NCBI GenBank assembly: GCA_002724245.1
Contig: PBOG01000195.1
Coordinates: 58,904 to 122,903, forward strand
Source: Planctomycetaceae bacterium
Lineage (GTDB): Bacteria > Planctomycetota > Planctomycetia > Pirellulales > Pirellulaceae
Direction of reading: 5' to 3'
Length of the DNA: 64,000 nt
Each line of letters begins with the position of its first letter. Positions within the stretch are counted from its first letter, which is position 1. Positions 48,909 through 58,417 of the stretch are shown piece after piece. Made by a program: the position numbers and the translations under genes. Under the pieces are notes generated by a model. The model was given only the letters and a program-made list of their open reading frames with translations, did no database searches and was not told where the DNA came from.

Positions 48909-51900
48909 ATGGTACGTCATCACTGCTCGAGCGTGGGAATTTTTTGCTTTGCGCTGTTGCTCGATGTGACGGTACCTCTGCGGAGCCAGGAAATTGGCTT
49001 TGTGGAGTCGTTTGCTCTGGCCCCAGATCGCCAGGTGGCCTTGCGGCAACTGACGCCAGGGACCGAGGACTACTACTACTACCATTGTCTGCAGTTGCAG
49101 CACCTCGAGCAGTTTGGTCGTGTGGAACAGTTACTGGCCGACTGGAGCAGGCGTCATCGCAATTCGTCCCGGATTCGGGAAATCCTGCATCGGCAAGCGC
49201 TGCTGACTTATCCAGAAACTCCGCAAGAAACGCTCCGTTACCTGCGTCAGCAACTTCGAGTCAATCTGTCACACCAACGGGAACGTGTGGGAGCCGAGCC
49301 GAATCTGGCGACGTTGCTTGACCCAGCGTTGCTGACCCGCGCGCAGTGGACGCAACGGGCTCTACAGCGACATCAAAATCTCGCTGGTTTTGAGGATCAA
49401 GCACTGGGTGCGTTGACCGCGGAGCCTTTGAATGCAACCCGCCGTCGTCACTTGCTGGCAAGGTTGCAACGCCCGGACCACCCAGGCCTGGTCGACCTGG
49501 TGGTCGAAGATCTGAATCATCCGACAAGCAAGGGATTCGGTTCACTCGGATTGCACAAACTCCTGTTGCGGTCTCAGTTAGAAGCCTGTTTGCGACAGAA
49601 GTCCGAATTGTTGAATCAGGCCGGATTTGTCGAGGCATATGTACGTAAGCTATGGCCGAATCCGGACACGGATTGGCGACATGACACGGTGCAGCGGGAG
49701 GCCTACCTCGACCGGCTGTGGGCTTTCGTCTCCCGCTTGGATCCCGTGCACAATTCACTACGGGCGCACGTCGCGTATCACCGATTGGTAGTTGATCGCG
49801 CGCGGGGAGTTTATGACAAGGAGCAGTTTCGCCAGTACGTGCGTTTACCGCGCAATGTGAATTACATTAACCGTGACTTCCTGAAAACAGGGAATCGTGC
49901 ACGCCACGCGGCGAACTTGAAACAGGAATTTCGACCGCTAACCTTGTTGCCTCCGATTGGCAACGACGAGCCGCTGGTGCGCAGTTATTTGCAGTCGTTG
50001 TTGCTCGAGGCACCTGACTATCAGGAGTACGAGGCGTACCTCGACGACGCCTATCTGAAGCGTGTATTTGCAGAAGTCAAAATTGTGCATGGAGTGGGTG
50101 ATGCCGAACAGTGGGTATCGCTGCTCTCACCAGGCCAATACGAAGAACTCAAGCAGCGGGTGGATCTCGATTTTGCTTTTACCAACAAGCAGCAGTTTGC
50201 CGGGCCCGAACCGGTGCAAATCGACATGTATGTGAAAAATGTCGATAAATTACTTGTCAAGATTTATGAGGTCAACACGCAGAGTTATTACCGAGAGCAC
50301 GGGAAAGAGGTCGACACCGATTTCAATCTGGATGGTTTGGTCGCGCATCATCGGCAACAGTATGAATACAAGGACCCCGCTTTACGGCGCGTGGTGCGCC
50401 ACTTCGATTTCCCTCAGCTCGATCAGCCAGGTGTTTACGTCGTTGACTTCATTGGCAACGGACGCAGTAGTCGAGTTGTCGTTCGCAAAGGCCGTCTGCG
50501 ATATGTGATGCGCAATAGTACGGCGGGACATGTGTTTACGGTCCTCGATGAGAACCATCAGCCGGTTCAAGATGCGCGTTTGTGGATGGCCGGTCGGGAA
50601 TACAAGCCCAGGGAAGATGGGCACATCGTTACGCCTTATGGCCAGCGTGCCGGACGCCTTCCGATTGTGTTGTCGCACGGAAATCTCGCTTCGTTGGCAC
50701 AGTTGCAGCACCGACAAGAAGAGTATCAGTTGCGGGCTGGCATCTATGTCGACCGAGAATCGCTGGTGAGTGGTCAGAACGCGCAGGTGCTGGTCCGCCC
50801 TGGGTTGTTTCTCAATGGCGTGCCGGTCACGTTGTCGATCCTGAAAGATCCTGAGTTGGTGATTACATCTCAGGACCATGACGGCATCTCGACAACCCAG
50901 ACGGTGAGGCCATTTGCGCTGTTTGAAGACCGTGAGTCCGTGCATGAATTTCGCGTGCCCCCGCGGCTGTCCGAGCTGCAGTTTACGTTGCGCTGTCGGC
51001 TCAAGAATCTCTCCCGCAATCGTGAAGAAGATCTCTCTGTGGATACTTTATTCACGGTCAATGGAATCAGCACTACAGATAAGACCGAAGACCTGCATCT
51101 GGTGCAGGCGGCAGAAGGATATTGGATGGAATTACGGGGGCGTAATGGTGAAGGTTTGAGCCAGCGGCCTGTCCGGCTGGAAATCAAACACATCGATTTT
51201 CGAGATCCACTGAAGGTGACATTGAAGACTGACCCACGGGGGCAAATCGAGCTAGGTTCTCTCGACAAGATTGAACATATCCAGGGCGAGGGCCCGGAAG
51301 GGACTGCACGGCAATGGGTGTTGCGCGGTGCTGCTGATCGCCGACACCAGTCGATTCATGGCGCCGCTGGCGAGACGATTGAACTGATAGATCAGGTGGT
51401 TGGTGGGGCTCCGCTGCAGCCACCCCGTCGGGCCGACTATTCCTTGCTGGAAATCCGTGGCGACACCTACGTGACGGACCGATTTGAAGCCTTGAAACGA
51501 GTGGCCGGCGCGCTGCGCATCGAGGGACTACCGGCAGGAGATTATGACCTCCTGCTGAAACGGACTGGACAGCGGATTCAGCTGCGCGTTTCCGAGGGAG
51601 TCCGTCGCGAAGACTATCTGTTGGCAGACCAACGCTACCTTGAATTGCGTGGGCAACGTCCGCTGCGGATTGTTGCGTTAGAGGTGGGGGAGCAAGAGGT
51701 TCGCATTCAGCTTGGTGAGGTGACGCGTTTTGCCCGCGTTCACGTTTTTGCGACTCGTTATCAGCCAGCGTATTCGGCGTTTGACCATTTGGCGCGGGTC
51801 TACGATGCGGAGCCATTGAGGCGCCGTCTGGCTTCTCTGGAAACACGTTATGTTCAGGGCCGCATGATCGGTGATGAGTATCGGTATATCCTCGATCGAC

Positions 51901-54900
51901 GCCAGGCACGTAAATTTCCCGGTAATACGTTGCGGCGGCCCAGTTTGTTGCTCAATCCTTGGCCCATCGGTCAATCGAAGACCCGCCGCCAACGGGCCCG
52001 CCAGGGAGATGACTTTGCAGCTGCGGGTGATACGGCAGCCGAGTCCGAGGCCAAGGATGAAGCGCAGCCAAAAATGGGGGGAGGGCCCGAGGCCGAATTC
52101 TCCAATCTCGATTTTCTTTCGCAGGGTACGGTTGTCCTGACGAACCTCGTTCCCAACGAGCAGGGTGTGGTCACCATCGCGCGCGATCGCCTGCAAGGCA
52201 AGCAGCAGTTGCACGTGCTCGCCATCGATCCGCGCGGGACCAGCTATCGCTCAGTGGCGTTGCCACCACGGCCAGCGCCGCAGTTGGCCGATTTGCGGCT
52301 GACGCGCGGTCTGGATCCACTGCAGAACTTCACCCAGACCAGGCCCGTCACGAAACTTGCTCCTGGAGAGACTCTGGAAATTGCCGACTCGGCGCAGGCG
52401 AAACTCGAATCTTACGACAGCCTGACCAAAGTGTTTCAGTTGTGGGAGGAATTGTCGGCACCGGCGGACCTGCAGTTTGTGCTGAAATGGCCTGCTCTGG
52501 ACAAAGAGCAAAAACGCGCGCGTTATGCCAAATACGCTTGCCATGAACTGAACTTCTTTCTGTTTCACAAAGACCGGCCCTTTTTTGACACCGTGATTCG
52601 GCCGTTTCTGGAGAACAAACGGGACAAACAGTTTGTCGATCGCTGGTTACTGGGCCATGATCTGGGCGGGTATTTACGACCCTGGCATTTTTCCCAGCTT
52701 AACGTACTGGAACGCGTTTTGCTGGGCCGTGCACTCCCGGAACAACGTGCCAGCCTGACGCTGGATCTCAGGCAGCGTCAGGCTTTGGTTGTGACGGATC
52801 CGGACCATCTTGATTACCTGTTTGACGAGGCAATCAAGAGTGACGATTTGAATACGCAAGGCCTGGCCTTAGGCCTGGGCGGCATGGGTGGTGCTGGAGG
52901 CTTTGGTGGCGGGATGGGGGGTGGCGCACCGGGTGGGGGTGGCGGGGGCTTTTTCGGCGGCCCGCCGACTGCTCCCAAGCCGGGTAACGCAAACGGAAAA
53001 CCTGAGCCGCGGGCAAAGGAGAAACGTGCCAGTAACCGATCGCGCCGCAAAGCAACGCCCGGCGCTGCAGCCGCGCCACCCCAGTCGCGCGCCGCAGACA
53101 AAATGGCGGGGGGTAAGGCCGGTGAAGTCGCGAACGGGGCGCGTGCTGCGGGACGTTTTTTCCAGGAGGATCGCCGCGGCCGTCAGGTCCGGCAGTTGTT
53201 TGAATCGATGGACAAAACCCAGGAGTGGGTTGAGAACCACTACTACAAACTTCCCGTATCAAAACAGGCGGCGGACCGGATCGAGATCAACCGCTTTTGG
53301 GTGGATTATGCGGAACATGATCCGCAGCAGCCCTTCGTTTCCACCCATCTTGCGGAAGTTGGCGAGAGTCTTTCCGAACGTCTGTTTGCTTTGGCAGTAC
53401 TCGACCTGCCTTTTGTCTCGGCGGAGCAGGAAGTGGTGTTGGCTGACGGAAAAATGACACTCACTGCAAATTCGCCTGCAGTCGTGTTTCACAAAGAGAT
53501 TCAACCTGCTGCAGTACCGGACAAGGTGACGCGTCTACTGGTCAGTCAGAACTTTTACCGTCAGGGTGACCGCTATCGCTACGAAGACGACGTCCAGCAG
53601 CAACGCCTCGACAAGTTTGTTACCGAGGAGTTTCTGGTTGGTGTGCCGTATGGTTGCCAGGTCGTGGTTACCAACCCGACGTCCGCACCCCAGAAACTGA
53701 ATCTGCTACTGCAGATTCCTGCAGGGGCGATCCCTGTTTTGCGGGGCGATTATACGCGTACCGCGTCGATGGCCCTGGGGCCGTTTCATACCGAGACCGT
53801 GGAGTATGCATTCTATTTCCCGGAGGCCGGCAAGTTCGCGCATTTTCCGGTGCATGTTTCGCGTGATGGGCAGTTGCTGGCGACGGCCGCGCCATTCCAG
53901 TTTCACGTGGTTCCCAGTCTTACCAGACAGGATACCGAATCCTGGGCCTATCTCTCTCAAGAAGCAGAACCGGCGCAGCTTTTGGCCTATCTCAGTCAAA
54001 CTAATTTGCACCGGATTCCACTGGAGCAGATGGCCTGGAGAATGCGTGACCGGGACTTCTTCCTGCAGGTTATTGAGCTGCTTTCGGCGCGTCACGTCTA
54101 CGATTCGACGCTCTGGTCGTACGCACTGCTGCATAACGTGCCGTCTGCGATCAGGTCGTTCTTGGCGCATCAAGAGGACTTCATCAAAGTCTGTGGCGCT
54201 GCGCTGGAAAGTCCCTTGATCGAGGTAAATCCGGTGGTACGCAAAACCTATGAGCAGCGTGACTATCGCCCCTTGGTGAATGCCCGCCGGCATGTGTTGG
54301 GAGGCCGTCGCCAGATTCAGAATCAGCAACTGCACGCCCAGTATCATCGTTTACTCAAGGTGCTCAGTTATCGCAAAACGTTGAACGACGATGACCGAAT
54401 GGCGGTGGTTTACTACCTGTTATTACAAGATCGGATTGCCGAGGCGCTCGACTTGTTTGCAGCGGTGGATCCCGAGAATCTGCAGACTCAGGTCCAGTAC
54501 GATTACTTTACTTCTTACCTGGCTTTTTTCTCTGCAGACCCGCAGACGGCGCGCGAGGTAGCGGACCGGTACGTTGATTTTCCCGTTGCCAGTTGGCGTA
54601 ACGCCTTTGCGGCGATCCGCAGCCAGTTAGAGGAGTTCGAGAGTGGCCGGGTGCAGCTGGTCGATGGAGAGGACCGTGGTCAGCGGCAAACCGAACGGGC
54701 AGCCCGTCAGCCGGTACTCGACTTTACCGTGGAAGCACGCCAGATTCGCTTGAATTATCGCAATCTGGCGGAGGTACGCGTGAACTACTACGAAATGGAC
54801 ATTGAACTGATGTTCAGCACCACGCCTTTTGTCCGCACTTATGATGAAAGCTTGAGCTACATTCGACCGAATCACACACAATCCGTGGAGTTGCCGCGCG

Positions 54901-55304
54901 ACCGGTCTACGTGGGAAATGGAATTGCCACCCGAATTACACAATCGCAACCTGTTGATCGAGATTGAAGGGGATGGACAGCGCCAGACGCAAACTTATTT
55001 TGCCCACAGTCTGGACGTCCGGTTGTTCGAGAATTACGGACAGCTGCAGGTGTTGCAACAGCGGGAAAAGCGGCCGCTTTCCACCGTCTATGTCAAAGTG
55101 TATGCCCGTCTCAAAAACGGCCAGGTGCGGTTCTACAAGGACGGGTATACCGATCTCCGTGGACGGTTTGATTACGTGTCACTGAATACGAACGACCTGG
55201 AGCAGGTAGAGAAGTTCTCGGTCCTGCTGTTGAGCCCCGAGCAGGGCGCTGTGGTCCGGGAGGTAGCACCTCCTCGGCGCCCGGTCACACCGGTTCAACC
55301 GTAG
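48909..55304 (+). CDS. Very large exported protein (~2130 aa), MG2/alpha-2-macroglobulin-like N-terminal features, hypothetical
   Basis: Uninterrupted ORF; start chosen at MVRHHCSSVGIFCFALLLDVTVPLRSQ (signal peptide); YVKNVDKLLVKIYEVNTQSYYREHGKEV resembles MG domains; Gly-rich linker. Confidence 0.88.
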   Translation: MVRHHCSSVGIFCFALLLDVTVPLRSQEIGFVESFALAPDRQVALRQLTPGTEDYYYYHCLQLQHLEQFGRVEQLLADWSRRHRNSSRIREILHRQALLTYPETPQETLRYLRQQLRVNLSHQRERVGAEPNLATLLDPALLTRAQWTQRALQRHQNLAGFEDQALGALTAEPLNATRRRHLLARLQRPDHPGLVDLVVEDLNHPTSKGFGSLGLHKLLLRSQLEACLRQKSELLNQAGFVEAYVRKLWPNPDTDWRHDTVQREAYLDRLWAFVSRLDPVHNSLRAHVAYHRLVVDRARGVYDKEQFRQYVRLPRNVNYINRDFLKTGNRARHAANLKQEFRPLTLLPPIGNDEPLVRSYLQSLLLEAPDYQEYEAYLDDAYLKRVFAEVKIVHGVGDAEQWVSLLSPGQYEELKQRVDLDFAFTNKQQFAGPEPVQIDMYVKNVDKLLVKIYEVNTQSYYREHGKEVDTDFNLDGLVAHHRQQYEYKDPALRRVVRHFDFPQLDQPGVYVVDFIGNGRSSRVVVRKGRLRYVMRNSTAGHVFTVLDENHQPVQDARLWMAGREYKPREDGHIVTPYGQRAGRLPIVLSHGNLASLAQLQHRQEEYQLRAGIYVDRESLVSGQNAQVLVRPGLFLNGVPVTLSILKDPELVITSQDHDGISTTQTVRPFALFEDRESVHEFRVPPRLSELQFTLRCRLKNLSRNREEDLSVDTLFTVNGISTTDKTEDLHLVQAAEGYWMELRGRNGEGLSQRPVRLEIKHIDFRDPLKVTLKTDPRGQIELGSLDKIEHIQGEGPEGTARQWVLRGAADRRHQSIHGAAGETIELIDQVVGGAPLQPPRRADYSLLEIRGDTYVTDRFEALKRVAGALRIEGLPAGDYDLLLKRTGQRIQLRVSEGVRREDYLLADQRYLELRGQRPLRIVALEVGEQEVRIQLGEVTRFARVHVFATRYQPAYSAFDHLARVYDAEPLRRRLASLETRYVQGRMIGDEYRYILDRRQARKFPGNTLRRPSLLLNPWPIGQSKTRRQRARQGDDFAAAGDTAAESEAKDEAQPKMGGGPEAEFSNLDFLSQGTVVLTNLVPNEQGVVTIARDRLQGKQQLHVLAIDPRGTSYRSVALPPRPAPQLADLRLTRGLDPLQNFTQTRPVTKLAPGETLEIADSAQAKLESYDSLTKVFQLWEELSAPADLQFVLKWPALDKEQKRARYAKYACHELNFFLFHKDRPFFDTVIRPFLENKRDKQFVDRWLLGHDLGGYLRPWHFSQLNVLERVLLGRALPEQRASLTLDLRQRQALVVTDPDHLDYLFDEAIKSDDLNTQGLALGLGGMGGAGGFGGGMGGGAPGGGGGGFFGGPPTAPKPGNANGKPEPRAKEKRASNRSRRKATPGAAAAPPQSRAADKMAGGKAGEVANGARAAGRFFQEDRRGRQVRQLFESMDKTQEWVENHYYKLPVSKQAADRIEINRFWVDYAEHDPQQPFVSTHLAEVGESLSERLFALAVLDLPFVSAEQEVVLADGKMTLTANSPAVVFHKEIQPAAVPDKVTRLLVSQNFYRQGDRYRYEDDVQQQRLDKFVTEEFLVGVPYGCQVVVTNPTSAPQKLNLLLQIPAGAIPVLRGDYTRTASMALGPFHTETVEYAFYFPEAGKFAHFPVHVSRDGQLLATAAPFQFHVVPSLTRQDTESWAYLSQEAEPAQLLAYLSQTNLHRIPLEQMAWRMRDRDFFLQVIELLSARHVYDSTLWSYALLHNVPSAIRSFLAHQEDFIKVCGAALESPLIEVNPVVRKTYEQRDYRPLVNARRHVLGGRRQIQNQQLHAQYHRLLKVLSYRKTLNDDDRMAVVYYLLLQDRIAEALDLFAAVDPENLQTQVQYDYFTSYLAFFSADPQTAREVADRYVDFPVASWRNAFAAIRSQLEEFESGRVQLVDGEDRGQRQTERAARQPVLDFTVEARQIRLNYRNLAEVRVNYYEMDIELMFSTTPFVRTYDESLSYIRPNHTQSVELPRDRSTWEMELPPELHNRNLLIEIEGDGQRQTQTYFAHSLDVRLFENYGQLQVLQQREKRPLSTVYVKVYARLKNGQVRFYKDGYTDLRGRFDYVSLNTNDLEQVEKFSVLLLSPEQGAVVREVAPPRRPVTPVQP
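52860..52978 (+). repeat. Glycine-rich low-complexity linker inside the giant ORF
   Basis: Encodes GLALGLGGMGGAGGFGGGMGGGAPGGGGGGFFGG. Confidence 0.85.
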
Positions 55305-55312
55305 CCTCTGGT

Positions 55313-56956
55313 TCAAGTCTGAAAACGGCGGATGACGTTGGCGGTAATTTGCGCGACGGCCGGATCGACCGGCAGGGAAGAAGGCCAGCAGATCGAGCCG
55401 ACGGAAAAGACCGCGCCTCCACCCGCCGGCTCGTGGATCACCATGTCGGCTCCGCCGCCGTCTGGATTGAGGCCTTTCGCGAGTACCTTCGTGTTGGCGG
55501 GCGAACTGGCGGAGACTTTGTCGGTTTCGTGGCCGCAGGCACCGCCGGGGATCCGTTCGTGCAGACTGCGTTCGCCAAATGTCTGCTCGGCCTTCAGCCC
55601 GGTGCCTGCGAACACCCAATGGTCGGCATCGATCACGCGGTAGGGGGCAGCGGTCATAATCCCGCGCTCGTCATAGACGACACCCAGCAGGTTGGCTTCT
55701 GATTCGTGGCGCAGATGAAAGCGGCTTTCGTACGACGTGCCCGGTACCCGCAGCTTGCGCATGTCGTCGTTGCGGTAGATGCATGTCTGCTGGTCCAGGA
55801 ATTCAACGTCGCCATTGAGGCCGTTTCCCCCTAGGTACATCAACCGCCCACCACGTTCAAAGACCCAGGCCTTCAACTTGTCGTACATCTGCTGTGACCA
55901 GTATTCGGGATGGGTGCTGATAATCAGCAGGCGGTACTGATCGAGGTCGAGCGTGTCAAAATGGAACTGGGTTTCCGCGTACAGGTCGTAGTCAAATCCC
56001 TGGCGTTCCAGCCAGCCGAACAAACGCCATTCGGCGGCCGCCAGATGACAGCCAGCGCGCCCGACGATGGGATCGGTGATGCAGGCGCCCTCCGGGATGT
56101 GGCTGATCGGCTCGGGCCGGTCAAAGGAGAGGGGATCGTAGTCGTGCTTATCGTAGTTGATGTGGCTGGGATCGGTGTAGCGACGCAATTCCAGCCGGGC
56201 GTTGACCGTCGGCGTCTCGGGTAGGCTGTCGGGATGGATGTAATTGCTGCGCCCACCGAAGTTGTTGTAGGCATTCCAGGTAATGTTCGATGCCAGTACC
56301 GCAATCGGCGCCGTGGGCTGGACGGGGGCCACAATCCAGGGGAAGGAAAAAAATCTCCCGGACTCTGTGCGGGCATGGAAGTAATAGAGCCCCGAACGTT
56401 CCGGTGCGGTGGCAAATTGTTTGTGGGCCGGGCTGGTGTAGCCGAACTTGTTCCACTGGATACCCGTTTGCGTGTAATCGCCGTCGGGGCTTAATTGGAC
56501 GGTCGCGCGTGGCCCGTGTTCATCAAACCAACCAATCGGGCGTACCAGCTCTTTTTCCCAGCCGTATCGCCAGAGTGACAAGTGGTAGGCTTCATCGGAG
56601 TGGACGCGAAATTCGGCCCGTTCGCCCCCGCGGACCCACTTCGGCCAGGCGTAGCCGAGTAGATCATCTTTGAGCAGCCGGAAGTGATGCGGGTGTTCTG
56701 TGGGGACCGTCAGTTCGCCCCGTTTGGAGCCGTACCCCTGGCGGGCCAGGGTAACGCGGTAGGTCCCGGCAGGAATGTCAGCATGGACGGCACCCGAGGC
56801 GCGGGACCGTACTTCCAGGCTGATCTGGTCGTTCTCCAGTTCCACCTGGGTGTCCGGCAGAGCCACATAACGTTCGTCGCTTACGTATCCGATCAGCATG
56901 GGTCGTTTCCGGTGTGCGGGAGCAGTTTCAGAGACCTGCGCAACATACGGTCTCAA
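55313..56956 (-). CDS. N,N-dimethylformamidase beta-subunit-like protein
   Basis: IAVLASNITWNAYNNFGGRSNYI, FDYDLYAETQFHFDTLDLDQYRLLIISTHPEYWSQQMYDKLKAWVFERGGRLMYLGGNGL; possible alternative start at 56899. Confidence 0.82.
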   Translation of the reverse strand: MRPYVAQVSETAPAHRKRPMLIGYVSDERYVALPDTQVELENDQISLEVRSRASGAVHADIPAGTYRVTLARQGYGSKRGELTVPTEHPHHFRLLKDDLLGYAWPKWVRGGERAEFRVHSDEAYHLSLWRYGWEKELVRPIGWFDEHGPRATVQLSPDGDYTQTGIQWNKFGYTSPAHKQFATAPERSGLYYFHARTESGRFFSFPWIVAPVQPTAPIAVLASNITWNAYNNFGGRSNYIHPDSLPETPTVNARLELRRYTDPSHINYDKHDYDPLSFDRPEPISHIPEGACITDPIVGRAGCHLAAAEWRLFGWLERQGFDYDLYAETQFHFDTLDLDQYRLLIISTHPEYWSQQMYDKLKAWVFERGGRLMYLGGNGLNGDVEFLDQQTCIYRNDDMRKLRVPGTSYESRFHLRHESEANLLGVVYDERGIMTAAPYRVIDADHWVFAGTGLKAEQTFGERSLHERIPGGACGHETDKVSASSPANTKVLAKGLNPDGGGADMVIHEPAGGGAVFSVGSICWPSSLPVDPAVAQITANVIRRFQT

Positions 56957-57039
56957 AGCGGTTTGTCAACGTACCGCGGGACGTTCAGTAAGTTGGCGAA
57001 TCGGTATCGCGATTACCAGAATTCTACGGCGATCCAGAC

Positions 57040-58362
57040 TTAGGTGACCAGGCGTTTTTCGCAGTTTACCATCAGCCAGCAGGCGGTCGTGATCAGATAG
57101 ACTCCGGCGACAAAGAAAAATAATCCACGGAAGTCGTACTCGTTCTTGATCCAGGCCATGATCGGTCCCGCGGCAAACAAGCCGGCAGCACCGACCGTGT
57201 TGACCATGCCGAAGACGCGACCTGCGGCGGGGCCGCCGATGTCGGTGACCGTACCCCACCAGGTCGGTTGGCTCATATCGCTGAAGAATTTACACAGGAA
57301 CAGGATTCCCATGATGGTCTTGCCGTCTTCGAACAGCAGGCTGCTGCAGATTAATCCTGCCGCGATTATCTTGCACCCTCCGGCGATCAGTCGGCGAGCC
57401 CAACGCCGGTTGCCAATCACTTTAATCAGCCAGTCGTTGAGCATCCCGCCACAGAGTCCTCCGAGGGCACCCCCGAACAGGGGTAAACTGGCAAACAGGC
57501 CCATTTCACCTGCGCTAAAGTTCTTTTCTTGAACCAGGAAAGTGGGCATCCAGAAGACGAACAGATTGTCGGCGAAGGTGCTGGCGAATGAGGCGCCGAA
57601 AAACGCAAACAGGTTCAGGATGTTAGAGACCGACCAGTTCCAGCGAAGCGGTCGGTCGGCGGTTACCACGGGTTCACCCTGTTCGATGAATGCCACTTCG
57701 GCCTCGTTCACTTTAGGGTGTTGGCGTGGTGTGTTGCGAAAGAGAAAGATAAACGCCACGGCAAAGATCACGCCGCTGATGGCAGTGGTGACCAGGGCTG
57801 TTTGCCAGGTTATACCCAGCCATTCCATCAGTAGTGTTGCAATGATCAAGGAAGAACAGGCGCCACCGGCGCGGCCGGCGAACGACGAAATGAAACCCTG
57901 TTGCGAGGTTCGTGTGGCCCGGGGGATCCAGCTTTGGGTAATCTTGCCCAGGCAGGGGTAGCAGGGAGCCTGGACCAGTCCCATGGCCAGGCGAATGGTG
58001 GCCAGTCCGTAGTAGGCGGTGACCACGGCGGGCGCTGCGGCGACGATCGACCAGAGGATTGCGCTGCAGGGAATCACCAGGTGGGGCCCCAGCAGGTCGC
58101 CTGCCAGTCCACCCGGGAATTGCCCCAGTCCATAGGTGATGCCGATCAGCCCATCCAACCAGCCGACCTGCTGTTCGGTCACGACGCCGTCTTCTAGCAG
58201 GTACGGTTTGATCACTCCCCAGGAATAGCGATGGACGTAGTTGATGTAGCTGGCCAGTGCTGCCAGGCTAAAAATCACCCAGCGGACATTGGTCGGCCGT
58301 GATGGTGGCGGCACCCGGATTTCACTGGGTGCTGTCGACGCGTCGTGGAGAGGAGCAGCCAT
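57040..58362 (-). CDS. MFS transporter
   Basis: About 12 hydrophobic segments; YINYVHRYSWGVIKPYL, GITYGLGQFPGGLAGDLLGPH; start at MAAPLHDAST avoids overlap with upstream gene. Confidence 0.93.
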   Translation of the reverse strand: MAAPLHDASTAPSEIRVPPPSRPTNVRWVIFSLAALASYINYVHRYSWGVIKPYLLEDGVVTEQQVGWLDGLIGITYGLGQFPGGLAGDLLGPHLVIPCSAILWSIVAAAPAVVTAYYGLATIRLAMGLVQAPCYPCLGKITQSWIPRATRTSQQGFISSFAGRAGGACSSLIIATLLMEWLGITWQTALVTTAISGVIFAVAFIFLFRNTPRQHPKVNEAEVAFIEQGEPVVTADRPLRWNWSVSNILNLFAFFGASFASTFADNLFVFWMPTFLVQEKNFSAGEMGLFASLPLFGGALGGLCGGMLNDWLIKVIGNRRWARRLIAGGCKIIAAGLICSSLLFEDGKTIMGILFLCKFFSDMSQPTWWGTVTDIGGPAAGRVFGMVNTVGAAGLFAAGPIMAWIKNEYDFRGLFFFVAGVYLITTACWLMVNCEKRLVT

Positions 58363-58417
58363 AGTGCGTCTCGCGGACGGTGTCCAGGAAAAAGATTGCC
58401 AGGTTAATTGAACATCC

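Noticed and set aside
51184-51909. 241-aa minus-strand ORF within the giant gene
   Set aside because: Antisense, Arg/Pro/His-rich shadow ORF with no family features; the same applies to 53706-54347 and 49261-49758.
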